Assembly (NCBI GenBank): GCA_034401135.1
Contig: JAWZSP010000001.1
Coordinates: 1,612,001-1,676,000, forward strand
DNA: 64,000 bases
From: Volutella citrinella
Taxonomy: Eukaryota > Ascomycota > Sordariomycetes > Hypocreales > Nectriaceae
Direction: 5' to 3'
Shown here: positions 1-12,300 of the stretch, piece after piece
Numbering within the stretch: the first letter of the stretch is position 1
Layout: each line of letters starts with the position of its first letter
Position numbers and translations under genes: made by a program
Notes under the pieces: model-generated
The model's input: the letters and a program-made list of their open reading frames with translations, nothing else
Told to the model about the DNA's origin: nothing
Databases searched by the model: none

Positions 1-950
1 CGTCAAACCATGAGGCCGGTCTATCGCCAAACTTTGATGAGCCAATGGCCAGCACTGGCAGGAAGGCAGCGATGTTGACGCCGGTCCCCAAGATGAGCCC
101 AAATCGCGTGGACGCATGGGTGTATGATTGTGACAATAAACAGGCGCCTGAGTCGTTAATTATGGCTTGCAGCTCTACGCTTAGACCGTGGCTGTTGCAA
201 GCCTCCTTTAGGATGTCTCCTAGATCACGACCCATCAAGCCCTTGTACGCCGAGAAGCCTTTGCCCATAATCTGGAGCTTGCCGCCTCCCAGCGATGTTT
301 GCCTATTTGAATGTTAGCATCGAAGCGTGGTCGGATTCGGGAAACTCGACGTACTCGATAGGGAAACTCCACGCCAAGGCCATTGGCAGTGGCTTCTCCA
401 GAATGCTGCCATCTTGCGGCCCAACCGCAAGTGTCTCAGCAATCCTTGCCGCCATCCAGCCAAAAAAATCCATACCCTCCAAATCCTTGACGTGGCTTGT
501 TATTGGAAAGCAGCGCATGCTAAGAATCTCGCTCTCGTCGCCCAGCTTCGCCGTGCGCCCCCTCAGTTCCACCAAGGCCACTCTGAGAGTAGAGCCGCCA
601 ACATCAAGGGCCAGAAATCTCCCTCGCTCCGTCCCCTTGGGCAGCTGGTGGCTGTAGGATGGCAGCATACAAGCCGGGTCCTTCCGAAGGCGTTGCCTGA
701 ATTGCTTCATGAGGCCACGTGAGAGCTCATGGAGGTCATCAAGGGCAATGGGTCCGAGGAACAGAGACTCGGCCTCTGCTAGAAACTTGTCGGCATTTCG
801 GCGTTGTAGAGCATTCGATGGCACCTTGGAAAGGGAAGGGGCTGTAAAGGGGCTGATCCAATATGAAAATATGGCCTGGATCAGAGACTTGCCACGCAGG
901 AGGCTCTTGACGATGGCCGCCAGGAATGTTTTTTGAAACGTCGTCGTCAT
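1..950 (-). CDS. hxk3: N-acetylglucosamine kinase, hexokinase family (partial, runs off left edge)
   Basis: Phosphorylates GlcNAc to GlcNAc-6-phosphate in the cytosol (inferred from family and neighbours). Exons read 950-355 and 302-1; the 52-nt intron 303-354 has donor GTACGT, branch GCTAAC and acceptor AATAG, and splicing restores SFPIEQTS, the hexokinase sugar-binding motif. About 299 residues are present. The ATP phosphate-1 motif (LALDVGGSTLRVALVEL) lies about residues 130-146, then the NDSGACLLS stretch corresponding to the catalytic-Asp region, and the phosphate-2 motif GLILGTGVN near the edge. The N-terminus has a hydrophobic stretch, as in fungal NAG5/hxk3-type kinases. The ATG at 950 is the only one that keeps this N-terminus. 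The C-terminal third lies outside the window. It is divergent from the deaminase gene across a 2.1-kb gap. Ordinary glucokinase is less likely given the cluster context. Confidence 0.87.
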
Positions 951-3064
951 GATGCAAGTGGGCGACGGGGTGACATGAGGGTGTAGGCAAGGGGAACCAG
1001 TGCAAAGCGAGTGATGGGGAAACAGTCGCAAGAGGACAAGGCCTGTCAACTCATGAAGGCCCGCGACGTAAATACTCGGTTGGTGGGATAGGACGGGTTG
1101 GACGAGAGCAGGGAGGTCAAGGCCACCTCACGTAGCCTCACGTAGCGTCTGGTCCTGCGAGGATGGAGCAGTGCGGAGCCAATGTGATGGGTACGTTGGT
1201 CGCGGAAGGATGGCCGGCAAGGGGAGGCAGGCAGGCAGCGAATTGAGACAAGACCAGCCAGACCAGGACACAGCCAGGCACGCTTATGGAACCGGTCCAA
1301 TGCGGACGGGGACCGGACGGGAATACGAGCGGAGTAGCACAAGATGCAGCGATGATGAGCGAGTGACGGTCCGGGTGGGAGGGAGCTGGCGGGAACGGGA
1401 CGCGGGATCGTAGCCACAGCAGACAGAGTAGACGCTAAGATTGGATGATGGGTCGCCAAAGGGACGGCAAATAGAGGCAAGTGACAAAAGACGGAATGGT
1501 AGCTGTCGGGTGAGGTGAGGTGAGGCGAGGCAGAGTGGACACGGACAGGACAGTCGACGTTGCAGGCGGCGGCGCAAGGCACGGCGGCATCCAGGAAGCA
1601 GCCCGAGACCCGAGACGGCGGCATGCAAGACCAAGACGTCGCACAAGCAGTACTAGTCGGCCTACGAGGAAGAGGAGCCACGCTGGTTGCCTACCGGAGA
1701 CTCACTGGCTCCGCCACTTCGGAAACAGACGCACGCGACAGCTGGGATGCCTCGTCTGGCGCTACAGACCCTCTAGGCCGGCCCACCAGTGGATTCGCTG
1801 GCTCTGTGCCATCTGGTGCCAGTTCACCTGCCTTGGACGTACGCAGGACGGGGGCACTGTAGGTAGCTTCGCTGCTAGGCGCAAAGCCGATCCGTCCATT
1901 GGGGGTGGTGAACGGTGAGGGTGGCCAGAGGTGAGACGGGGTCGAGCTCTGGTAATAGCGCAACGCTGTAACGTTGCGTGAGGTGGAGAGTCGGGGGCCG
2001 GACCCGTCACCAGCAAAATTTAAGGGCACATGGCAGATGCGGTGCAACAGCCCTGGGGCCGGGCGCTAACGAAGCGAAGTATTGTTAGTGCCGATCGCCC
2101 TCGCAGGGGTGGCGGCCCGATCAAACCACCACCACACCAAAGGGTTGAGAGCTGCATGGGTATGCGGGTTCATTGGGTGGCTACAGGGTGCAGCAAGCCT
2201 TCTTAGAGCCAAGTCCCCGTCTACTTGCCCGAAACTGCAATGGGGAGATTCCTTTCAGATGCGGCGGTGGGCGTCACAGCTCTAGAGGGTTGGTAAATTG
2301 CAAGCCGTAAGCAGTCTATGCTGCCGGAACTGCTGGACTCCTCGGGTTGTGGGGGCGAAGTTGGTGGCTAGAACAATAGCCACTCGCACGGTTTCTCTGC
2401 GCTACCGACACTCACATCATGTCCCAGGGCATCACCTGCCACTCCTCTTCTTCCATGCCTCTATTGTCTTCTTAGCAATAATACCGCATGGGGTGATGCA
2501 GAGAGCCCGTTGCACGGTACACGGTACCAACCAAACAAGCAGCGCCATCTCCGGGTCCCGTCAACGGTCCTTCTCGAGTCACCAGAACCGTGCGATCCGG
2601 GACTTGTAGGGATATGGCCCACCTATAGCAATATATCATCAGAGCTTGGTCAGTGACGCAATGACAAATTCGCTCATGGTCGGCGGCAACGTTTGGCGGC
2701 GTCCATGGCCATACACCATCGTCATGAGCCGTGACGTTCCATCCCTCGCCGCTCCACGCCGACGTAATGGCCTCTGGTCCAATCCCGTCCCACGGATTCC
2801 AGTGGCGACATCTTCTCCGGCAAAACGTGGTGCAAGCCAGATGCCGGTGCCTGTCGCCGGGAGCACAGTACCGTCCTCTTAAGCAGGACGTCCACCAGAT
2901 GTCAAGCTCTTATGGTGGACATACAGCCCAACCTCCCAAAGCAAAAGACCCATCAAGACAATTAAGAGTATTCTTTACATCTCATCATCTTATTCATCCG
3001 ATACACCTTCGGCTTTAAATATACAGACCTGACTTAGCCATATCCGGACACCACCACCTCCATC
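951..3064. other. Intergenic region between GlcNAc kinase and deaminase
   Basis: Divergent promoter region of about 2.1 kb; no credible gene was seen in six frames. It contains short tandem runs (for example GTGAG units near 1509-1530 and a doubled CCTCACGTAG near 1129-1148). A GlcNAc permease, often part of this cluster in other fungi, is not here. Confidence 0.6.
3014..3021 (+). promoter_or_regulatory. TATA-like element upstream of deaminase
   Basis: TTTAAATA lies about 44 nt before the ATG at 3065. This is a plausible core promoter element; the call rests only on sequence and spacing. Confidence 0.3.
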
Positions 3065-4243
3065 ATGCGGCTGATCATCCGTGACGACGAAGATGCCGCC
3101 AGTGCTTATGTTGCCAACTATTTGGTTGACCGCATCAATGCTTTTCAGCCTACCCCTGAACACCCATTCGTTCTTGGCCTGCCAACTGGATCCAGCCCAC
3201 TTGGCGTCTATAAGATCCTAGTCGAGAGGTACAAGGCCGGCGAGGTAAGCCTGCAGCCTCCCCAATCATGGGCACCCTGCTCTAACATGCAGTAGATATC
3301 TTTCGAGAATGTAGTCAGCTTCAACATGGACGAGTACGTGGGCCTGCCGCGGGACCACCCCGAGTCCTACCACTCCTTCATGTGGAAGCACTTCTTCTCC
3401 CACGTCAACATCCACCCGTCCAACGTCCACATCCTCGACGGCAACGCCCCCAATCTCGAAGCCGAGTGCGCCGCCTACGAGGACTCTATCAAAGCCGCTG
3501 GCGGCATAGATCTCTTCCTTGCCGGCATCGGCGAGGATGGACACATTGCATTCAACGAGCCCGGCTCGAGCCTCTCAAGCCGCACCAGGGTCAAGACGCT
3601 CGCGTATGACACCATCCTCGCCAACTCGCGCTTCTTCAACAACGACCTCACCCAGGTCCCGCGGATGGCAGTGACGGTCGGCATCCAGACCGTCCTCGAC
3701 GCGCGGGAGGTGGTCGTCATTATCCTCGGCGCCCGCAAGGCCCTCGCGCTGCAAAAGACAATCGAGCAGGGCGTCAACCACATGTGGACGCTCTCCAGCC
3801 TGCAGCTGCACGAGCATCCCATGATTGTCGTCGACGAGGACGCAACACTCGAGCTCCAAGTCAAGACGGTCAAGGTAAACCTTTTAATCAAATCTAGTTC
3901 CGCATGCACGCGCTAACAACTCCTGTAGTACTTCAAGAGCATCGAACAGGTCGCCCGGGAGCAGGGATTCGAGCAGATCCTTCCCTCAAAGATCCGCACC
4001 GGGAACGCCGTCGTGCCCGAGACGAGGGTCGTCCGCAGCTCCAGCTCGCCGCAAGTCATTGCCCCTGAGCCCATTGCCTCGCACCTGCTCCGCGCACTGC
4101 CAAACGGGAACCGCAGCCGCTCCGTGTCGCCGGATCTCGTGCCCGACAGGATGGCGTCCAGAATCCCCGAGCCGAGTCTCAATCGGCGTTTGACGCCCAA
4201 CCCCGAGCAGCAGATGATGAGGGTGAATGCAGTGGGAGCTTGA
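3065..4243 (+). CDS. dam1: Glucosamine-6-phosphate deaminase
   Basis: Converts glucosamine-6-phosphate to fructose-6-phosphate and ammonia, the last step of GlcNAc catabolism. Exons are 3065-3244, 3296-3874 and 3929-4243, giving 357 aa. Introns of 51 and 54 nt have TCTAAC and GCTAAC branch sites. The NagB family residues are present at the same numbers as in the bacterial enzyme: Asp72 in FNMDEY, then Asp141, His143 and Glu148 in [11 protein letters not shown]. The N-terminal [13 protein letters not shown] sugar-phosphate loop is intact. The protein is about 80-90 residues longer than bacterial NagB; the extra C-terminus is low-complexity, rich in Pro, Arg and Ser, and typical of fungal members. 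It faces the regulator gene tail to tail. Confidence 0.96.
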
Positions 4244-4868
4244 TGGACACAGGTTGTGGGACAGGAAATAGGAGCTAGCTCGCTCATTCGCTTCGCAGTC
4301 GAGAATAACCGGGAGCATAGATTGTAGGATGTCGAGTCATAGTGCTTGTAGAAAAGGTCATTCGCTTAAAGAGGTTCCGATCCGAGGCTGTCGTTGGCGA
4401 TGCATTATGATACCCATGGGAAGAGCATTGGAGTTATCGGGTTTTATGTATAATATAATTTGGATGCCGATTCTATGGCGTCTTTGAAGCTGATTCTGAG
4501 TTCAACGGTTTATTCACTGGCGAATCATGAGCGCCCGTTATGAGGTGATCGACTCGGGCCAACGGACGGAACATGCCAGAGCACTACTAGTCCTAGTAGC
4601 CGTGTGTCCAGTCTGCAGTAGAAGTACCGATTCTCAATTCAATTTCAACTCCTGGATATATAATTCTTGCCTCCGTCACTCGGGGGGGTATCTGATCGAG
4701 CCTGCGTCCATTCCAGCCTAACAAGACAAGCGGCTTCATATCCCATCTTACCGAACTGAACGATGGACTAAATACACCATTCCTCACCAATAATACATGT
4801 ACAAGATTGAAACCAGATGAACCAGATCCAACACCCTCTCATGAATCATTAAATGCGCCTGGAGCGCA
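4244..4868. other. Convergent intergenic region
   Basis: Space between the 3' ends of the deaminase and the NDT80-type regulator. No coding signal was seen; it probably holds both 3' UTRs, including AT-rich stretches near 4440-4460. Confidence 0.6.
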
Positions 4869-6559
4869 TCATTCCGGAGCAAAATAGCGCTTAGACTTGC
4901 TCCGCTGCTGCTGCGCCTTGACCTCAGGAGGGACGATGGTGTGATGGACCACATGCGGTCGGTAAATTGCATCCACTGGGAGGCTCCAGTCGTCAACGCT
5001 GAGTGGAAAGTATTCATAGAGAGGGTCTGCGTCCTCGTCTGCGTTCTGGTCGGCATGAGACCCGCCGACGGCAGGCCCCTTGGCAGACCGTGGGCTCTGC
5101 AGGTCAGAGCTCGAGCGATTGGGACTTCTTTCGTCTTCTGAGAGCGATAGATTTATCGGTATAGAGGTATTGTGTCGGGATGTTGATGGCCTACGGTTTT
5201 GCATAGACGACTTGTTTGCGCCGCTGGCTTCGTTTGGCCAGGCCGGGATAGGTGGTTTCGGCAGGGTCGGTGTCATCGCCAGCCTCTTGGCTGGGTGAGC
5301 CGCAGCTGCTGGCTGGCCATGGTGTGGCTGGGCCATGGATTGGGATGAGTTCCAGTCATAATGTCCCTTGGTCCGTTAGCATTGTGTTGCGCGGGGCTAG
5401 GTCACTTAATTTACCTGTGAGTGTGAGTTGCCGAGCGAGTCGAAGCTCTGCGGCCGATCTTGCTGCAGTGGCCGCTCTGGCTTGACCGATGTGCTTTCTG
5501 GCACACTGGCAGCCCTCTTTTCCATCTTCTTGTCGCCGGGGAGCGGGTGATCCTTCTTGCTGTCAAAGTTTCTCGGGCTACGTCCCCGGACAATTACAGG
5601 GCCGGACTGGATCTCGGAAATCTTCAGGAGCTCGCCAGATGCCGACTTCCCTAGAAGGGAGATTTTGACAATGTAGTGCTGCTGAAGGCCCTTTCTCCGC
5701 CCGTTGTTGGCAGTGGCATGCTTGAACTGCAGCCTCTTCCATGAGATGGGCAGAGTGACTCGGTTTGGGTCGGGCTCTTGGCCGGAGCTCATGTCGAGGA
5801 CGATATCTGGGGGCTTGCCGATGACCTTGGCCTCGTCGCCCGCCTGGGCCGCATTCTTCCAGGGAATCGAAATGATTTCTGTGGCCTTTCCATCGATGGA
5901 CTCCACGCCACATATGGAGGCAACCAATTCCGAGACTGGCACCTGCTGGCCGTTTTCATCAACAATCGCAGTGACCCTTCGCGGTAGGGTAATTTGCCCT
6001 GAGCATTGCCAAAGATTGCGTCGATAGCAGGTCAGCTCCAGCGGGCGGCCGGTGCTAGCCTCGCCTCCGAAAACATCCTCAGCGACGAAGAACATGCCGT
6101 ATAGCTCGGCTGCGAGCTGTGGCTCGGACATCTGGCCGGACTCATCGACCACGGTTGCGCTCGCATTCGGAGCGGAAAAGCCGAGCAGTTTGTTGTCGAG
6201 CTGCTGCGGGGAGGAGTCCTCATGGAGAACATCGGGGGTCGCAACGGGTTCGTAGGAGCGAGTGGAGAATGCGAAGGGGTCTTCAAAGTTCGAGAACGAA
6301 TCCAAGTCATAAGAGGGCGTGAATGGTATCTGCTGGAGCGTTGTTCCGTCCCTGTTTTGTGTGTCAACATTGTCAATCTGCAGCGCCGGGCAGCGTGGGT
6401 GGCAGCGAGAACATACAGCATAGACTCATCAAAGGTCAGCTCCTGGTCAAACACATCCATGGCCAGGTTCTGTGGCTGGTTCGGACCGAGGTCCATTGCC
6501 ATGACATCGTTTGGGGACGTGTCAGGCGGCATCACCGGCATAGAGTTGAAGGCCGCCAT
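4869..6559 (-). CDS. ron1: NDT80/PhoG-type transcription factor, RON1-like regulator of GlcNAc use
   Basis: A nuclear DNA-binding protein whose position inside the cluster matches RON1, which controls GlcNAc catabolic genes in Trichoderma reesei (established there, inferred here). Exons are 6559-6417, 6351-5415 and 5366-4869, giving 525 aa from the ATG at 6559. The 65-nt intron has donor GTATGT and acceptor AACAG; the 48-nt intron has branch GCTAAC. The NDT80 DNA-binding domain occupies the middle, recognisable by LTCYRRNLWQCSGQITLP, the VESIDGKATEIISIPW stretch, and the basic segment LQFKHATANNGRRKG followed by IVVRGRSPRNFD-like sequence. The C-terminus is polar and ends in a basic SKSKRYFAPE tail. 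A Pro-rich open frame without ATG lies upstream at about 6532-6888, so the true N-terminus may include an upstream exon. Confidence 0.85.
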
Positions 6560-7342
6560 GGCGATCGTCGGCCAGCCGTCGTCATAGCCTCGTGCCAGTC
6601 GGTCGGGAAGCACGTGGACGAGGCAGCAGTAGGTTCGCGTACAGCCTGGGTGTCGACCGATATGGCGTTCGAAGAGGTCCGGTAATTGATGTGATGGTCA
6701 AAGTCGGGCGACAAAAGCGCGCGCAGCGCTGGGTTTTCGCGATCCTTCCGGAGTGTTGTTCGGTTTGACAGGTCAATGGGCTGTGGAGGGGGAAGGTGGA
6801 GGACGGGAGGGTAAACGGGTTGCGGAGGTGGAGATTTGTGGAGGGACCGAGACAGCGTGGGCTGCCTACTATCTTTAGGCTCGGTCAATTAATTAGATAG
6901 GCGCAGGCGACGCCGACTCCAGCGTGCGCTATCATTGCGCCTGGCGCAGCCAAGAGCCCGAAGCACACGATCAGTGGAGCACAAGCGCTAAGGCTCCCGC
7001 CACTAAGCCATGCAATTTCCCCTCTAGCAGGCCATACACCCCGCAAGTAGCCGCTGTTGAAATGGGTCTTTCTCACGATGAGCTTCAGGAATCCTGGAGG
7101 ACGAGACCCCTTAGAATACGATACGGGCTGAGAAACATACAGAGCCAAACTACAGAAATATACGAGAGTCTACGGGATTTCATTGTCCTCCATGCCTTTT
7201 ATTTTGAGGTCTACACATCTGTTCTTTTCTTTATTGTTCTTTAGGCATGGAGGACTGGCTAGTGCAATTTACTGGTTACGTCTACTCTTCGGGGTACTCT
7301 ACCTGCTCTATCCTATCCACCCACCTCCCTCGCACCTCATTT
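6560..7342. other. 5' region of the NDT80-type gene
   Basis: Contains a Pro-rich open frame on the minus strand (6888-6532) that lacks an ATG and may be part of a spliced 5' exon. The rest, up to the deacetylase stop codon, shows no gene. AT-richer sequence at about 7120-7260 could be promoter or 3' UTR. Confidence 0.45.
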
Positions 7343-8768
7343 CTACGTCGACGACACCTTCTCCCCAAACTTCCACACCTCGTTCAGAACGAGCAGGGGG
7401 TGCCCGTCTTTGTTTTCTTCGGCGAGTATGACCAGGTCTGCATCTGCGCCAGCCTCCAATGACCCTTTGGTCCCCTGGAGACCAAGCAGGGCCGCCGGCG
7501 TCGAGGTGACTGCCTTGAGCGCCTGCGGGATGCCCGCCCCCGTCCACTGGAGGAAGTTGTTGACGCATTCTAGAAGCGTGGTGGAACTGTCTCAACGTGA
7601 GCGACTGTGGACCGGTCTTGATTCTTTATCCGCCCACTTACCTTCCGGCGATTGTGTCCGAGTCCTCGAGGAGCAGTGTGTTGCCCTTCTTGACGATGTG
7701 GTTCGTCTTCTGGCCGTTCGTCCAGGGATACGCCCCGTCCGGAAGACCGAGCATGTGCATGGCATCGGTGACGAGGATGAACCCATCGGGGTGCGCATTG
7801 TACGCAATCTTGATGGTCGTCGGGTGGAGATGGATGCCATCCGAGATGATGCCAAAATACGGCCGGGGCACACTCTCGGCCTTACCCAGCACGCCAAAGA
7901 CGCCTGGATTCCGGTGGTGCAGCGGACGCATTGCATTGAAAAGGTGTGTTATCATTGTGGCCCCGTTACCAACCGCCTGAGAAGCCTCCTCGTAGGTCGC
8001 TTCGGAGTGGCCGATGGAGTATATGATTCCCCGAGAAGCCATCGCGGGGATCAGGTCCATCATCCGTCCACGCTCCGGCGCGGCGGTGATCATTCTTATT
8101 GGAGGAGCGAATGCGGGATCTCCGCGTTCGAGATTCTCTTTGCCGTAGCATTGTTCAATGTCCTCAAATGTATGTGCTTCCATCAGCACGTCGACGTTGT
8201 GAACGCCGTTCTTGGTGGGGCTGAGGAACGGCCCCTCGCAGTGGGCTCCGAGAGATTCGGCGCCGTCGGCGGGGTCGCGGCGGGCTCCGGACGGGCCAAG
8301 GAACGGAAGTGTCTATGGCAGCGTTAGCTTCAATCAGCTTGCTGGGGTGAATGCCCCACTGGCATCCAGTCGCCTGGATATGCTGACCTTTTGGTACATC
8401 TCGGGCTTTTGGCTCGTGATGGTGGGGAGGTAGGATGTCACCCCGGTTTGAACCAGTCGGCGGTTGATGTCCTGCAGCCGATTGCCATATTCAGTCATGT
8501 CTGACAGGAGAGTCGAGAAGTTGAAGCCAAAGGCGCCGTTCAGCTGACAATCGATAAGCCCCGGGGCGATGATTCGGCCCCTGAGGTCGATGGTCTGGTC
8601 TGGGACAACGAGCTCATCGTAAAAGGACGACTGGCTGTCAATGATCTTGCCAGAGCCGGAACTGACCCAGAGGTCCTCGTCCACCAGCGCATTGCCCTTG
8701 AGAAGGCGGCAGTTGGTGAACTTGGTGAGGCCAGTCTTGGGCCAGGTAGGTGAAAGCGCAATAGGCAT
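7343..8768 (-). CDS. dac1: N-acetylglucosamine-6-phosphate deacetylase
   Basis: Removes acetate from GlcNAc-6-phosphate to give glucosamine-6-phosphate, the substrate of the deaminase at 3065. Exons are 8768-8388, 8312-7642 and 7586-7343, giving 431 aa. Introns are 75 nt (donor GTCAGC, branch GCTAAC) and 55 nt (donor GTAAGT). Amidohydrolase NagA landmarks are all present: Glu153 in HCEGPF (metal), His229 in GHSEATY, His250 in THLFNAM, and the catalytic Asp310 in VTDAM. The N-terminal beta-sandwich with PGLIDCQLNGAFG is typical. No targeting signal is seen, so it is cytosolic. It shares a 608-nt divergent promoter with the GH3-GNAT gene. Confidence 0.95.
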
Positions 8769-9376
8769 GATTATAGGGCTGGGGGGGGAGGCAAGTGGTG
8801 TTTGGATGGGTTGTGGTGAGGTTCAGATTCCCAACCAGCAGCCTTTCCACGAGCATGGCCGAGCATCCCATTTCGCGACCCTCACGTCTACAAGTATTCA
8901 CAGAGTGGCGGGGGTGGCATGCACTAGAACACCAATAACGCCAGGACGAGCCACCTGGTGCACGCTATCGCCACGGCTACCAGCCATGGCGGCCATTGTC
9001 CATGGTCGTCGTTACCAGCGTTATCGGCTTTCCGGGGGCCTATGGTTCCATGGAATGGGCCACCTGCGAATACAAGAGCATGGCATTCGTCCGCCGTTAA
9101 CTGGGCCCGGTGGCCAGTCCAGAATTGTCGTTTCACCACCCAGTCTTCCTCTGGTTGCACTTCTCACAGCTCCAAGGGCCCGCAGGCGATGAGGACTCGA
9201 CGGGCCATGTAACGTTAACTCCCGCAGCACCCGAAGCCAGCCAGCACGCGACCTGCCACCGCCCCACTAACACAACACCCCCGCCAAACCCACTGTACGC
9301 TGTCGCACGACCACTGTCCACGGGAAGGTGGAGCTTAGCCGAAGTTTAGACGTCTCATCCCGCTCACTCCACTACA
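8769..9376. promoter_or_regulatory. Bidirectional promoter between deacetylase and GH3-GNAT gene
   Basis: A 608-nt head-to-head spacer, so the two GlcNAc genes are likely co-induced from shared sites. It includes a G-rich run of nine Gs at about 8781-8789. No ORF with family similarity was seen. Confidence 0.5.
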
Positions 9377-12300
9377 ATGGCAGTGCTCCATCACCAATCC
9401 GGGTCAGACTCGTCCACATCGGACAAGGCTGCAACGACGCATCGTTACCGCAGACGACACGCCTCCGGTACTGGCACTGGCACGGGCACCGTCGCTAGGA
9501 TCTCCGCCGTCGCAGAGCCCACAGAGGGCGTCCATCTTCGAGACCGGTTTGGCTGTCATGTGATTAGGCGTCGTCGTCGCCTGTTGCCCAGCATGTCCTC
9601 TGATGACAGTGACCTGGATCCACTATGGCAGAACCTCGATTGGTGAGTGCTCCACTGGCTCCGCGCTGGCAGATCCCTAGCAGATCTGCTGCCCAGCACC
9701 TCGTCTTGGCCACCTCCCTGGCGAGGAGTTCGTTCGTATCAATGTACTGACACGGGCTTTTGCAGGGCCATTGGCCAGGTGCTCATCATGGGCTGGGATG
9801 GCACTGAAGTCACTCCACAAATCAGAAGCCTGATTGAGGACCACCACCTTGGCTCCATCATTCTTACAGCCAAGAACCTCAAAGGTACGTACCACGACAT
9901 ACACCAATCTCTCCAATCTGCCATTCTATACTACTAGTAGTACTCCTAGTACTACTATAATGCAATACTACCTCGTAGGACTGGTAGTAGTTGTAGCGCG
10001 AAGGCTCTATACAGCTTATACATCACTTCATTCAGTCAACATGTGCCTCGATCAAAAAGCTTACACAATATAGATGCCCATCAAACAGCGAGCCTGGTCC
10101 AAGAGCTCCAGACAATCGCCAAGAATGCCGGCCACCCTCAGCCGCTCTTGATCGCACTAGATCAAGAGAACGGTGGTGTGAATAGCCTCTTCGATGAAGA
10201 CTACATCTGTCAGTTTCCCAGTGCTATGGGCGTGGCCGCCACAGGCCGATCAGAGCTGGCCTATGAAGTCACGAAGGCCACAGCAACAGAGATATCCGCC
10301 TGTGGTGTAAACCTGATGCTTGGCCCGGTCCTCGATGTCCTCAACAACGCACGCTATCAGCCGCTGGGAGTCCGTGCTACGGGCGATAACCCCCAAGAGG
10401 TTTCTCAGTACGGCCTAGCAGCAATGAACGGTATCCGTGATGCGGGAATGGCATCCTGCGGTAAACACTTCCCTTCGTATGGAAACCTGGACTTCCTCGG
10501 ATCAAACCTAGACGTTCCTATCATCACACAGACCCTGGAAGAGCTCAGTTTAAGTGCTCTCGTCCCCTTCCGAAATGCAGTAGCGAGCGGCAAGCTGGAT
10601 GCCATGTTCATTGGAGGATGCGGAATATCTAACCCGTCCATGAACGTGAGCCACGCTTGTCTATCCGACCAGGTAGTGGATGACCTGCTGCGAAATGAGC
10701 TTGGGTTTGACGGAGTCGCAATCTCGGAATGCCTGGAAATGGAAGCATTGAGTCATGAACTGGGAGTTCAGAACGGTGTCGTCATGGCGGTGGAAGCAGG
10801 CTGCGATTTGGTACTGCTCTGCAGGGCCTACGACGTTCAGCTCGAGGCGATAAAGGGACTCAAGCTAGGGTATGAGAATGGAATCGTCACCAAGGAGCGG
10901 ATATTCACGTCCCTGCGGCGCGTCCTGCGTCTCAAGGCGACTTGCACTTCCTGGTCCAAGGCGCTCAACCCACCCGGGGTCTCTCTTCTGTCACAGCTAC
11001 ACCCATCACATACGAGTCTATCCAGGAGAGCATATGATGACTCCATCACGGTCATCCGCGACAAAGAAAAACTACTACCCTTGTCGTCCTCAATGCATCC
11101 CGGAGAAGAGCTGCTCCTCCTCACTCCATTAGTGAAGCCCCTCCCGGCGTCGTCGCTCACAAAGCTGCTACAAGATACCCGTCACTTTTCGAAACAGGGA
11201 ACCCATGACTTTTGGGTGCACAGCAATCGAGATCACTATCCCACTGGGCCCACCATGGCTGGCGAGAGTGTCTTCCGTGAATTTGGCAAGTCCCTAGCCC
11301 GGGCCCGGAATGAGAAGCTCTTGCACACGAGTTATACGGCGAATGGGTTGCGACCAGGTTAGAGGTGCCCCTCCCGCCTCATTTACTCTGCTAACAATTT
11401 TTTTAGTTCACGAGAATTTGATCAACCGAGCGTCGTGTATTATCATCGTCACTGCAGACGCGAACCGGAACCTCTACCAGGCAGGCTTCACCAAGCATGT
11501 TGACATGATGTGCTCCATGCTTCGGAGCCGGGGCCAGAAGAAGCAGCTCATTGTCGTGGCCGTCAGCTCTCCGTACGACTTCGCCATGGACAAGTCCATC
11601 GGCACCTACATCTGCACATTCGACTTTACCGAGAATGCGCTCCACGCCCTGGCCCGGGCGCTCGTGGGCGATATCGTGCCCAAGGGCACTCTCCCCGGAA
11701 CGCTGCGGAGGAGCAAGAAGGTCCTCAAGTCCAGGCAGCACTGGCTCGTGGAAGAATACGACTCTGCGCGCGATGCCTCAGCTCTGGACGATTTGCTGCA
11801 AGCCGTGCACCGGTCAAGCGCTCCGGACCTGCAGTTCTTGCAGACGACGAGCGCTGCCACGTTTGAGCTGTACAACCCAAACATCAGCGAGAGCCACTGG
11901 GTGGTCCGGAACAGCAGCACCAAGGCGCTCTACGGATTCGCCGCCACATACTTTGTCCAGGGCGTCGGCATCCTCGGGGCCATTCTCGTCGAGCCCACCA
12001 AGCGCGACGTCTCCATCGGCAGATCCCTCCACCGCCGCGCGGTGAGGGGCCTGATCCAGCAGCCGGGGATCCAGAGGATCCAGATCGGATCCGCCTGTCC
12101 CGGCGTGTTTCCCGGTATACCCGTCGACGGGCAGGTGAACACAGCCAAGGAGTGGTTCAGCAACAGCGGCTGGGACACAATGTTCCCCCGCCGGATCACA
12201 AACATGGTGATCCACGACCTGGCCGGCTGGTCGGCGCCCGAGGGCCTCCTCCAGAGCATCCAGCGCGCCAACATCAGCTTCGACCTGATCCATGGGCTGG

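Noticed and set aside
6888..6888. Start of the NDT80-type gene at 6888
   Set aside because: The codon is TTG preceded by a stop, and the frame differs from the main exon; no ATG is available there.
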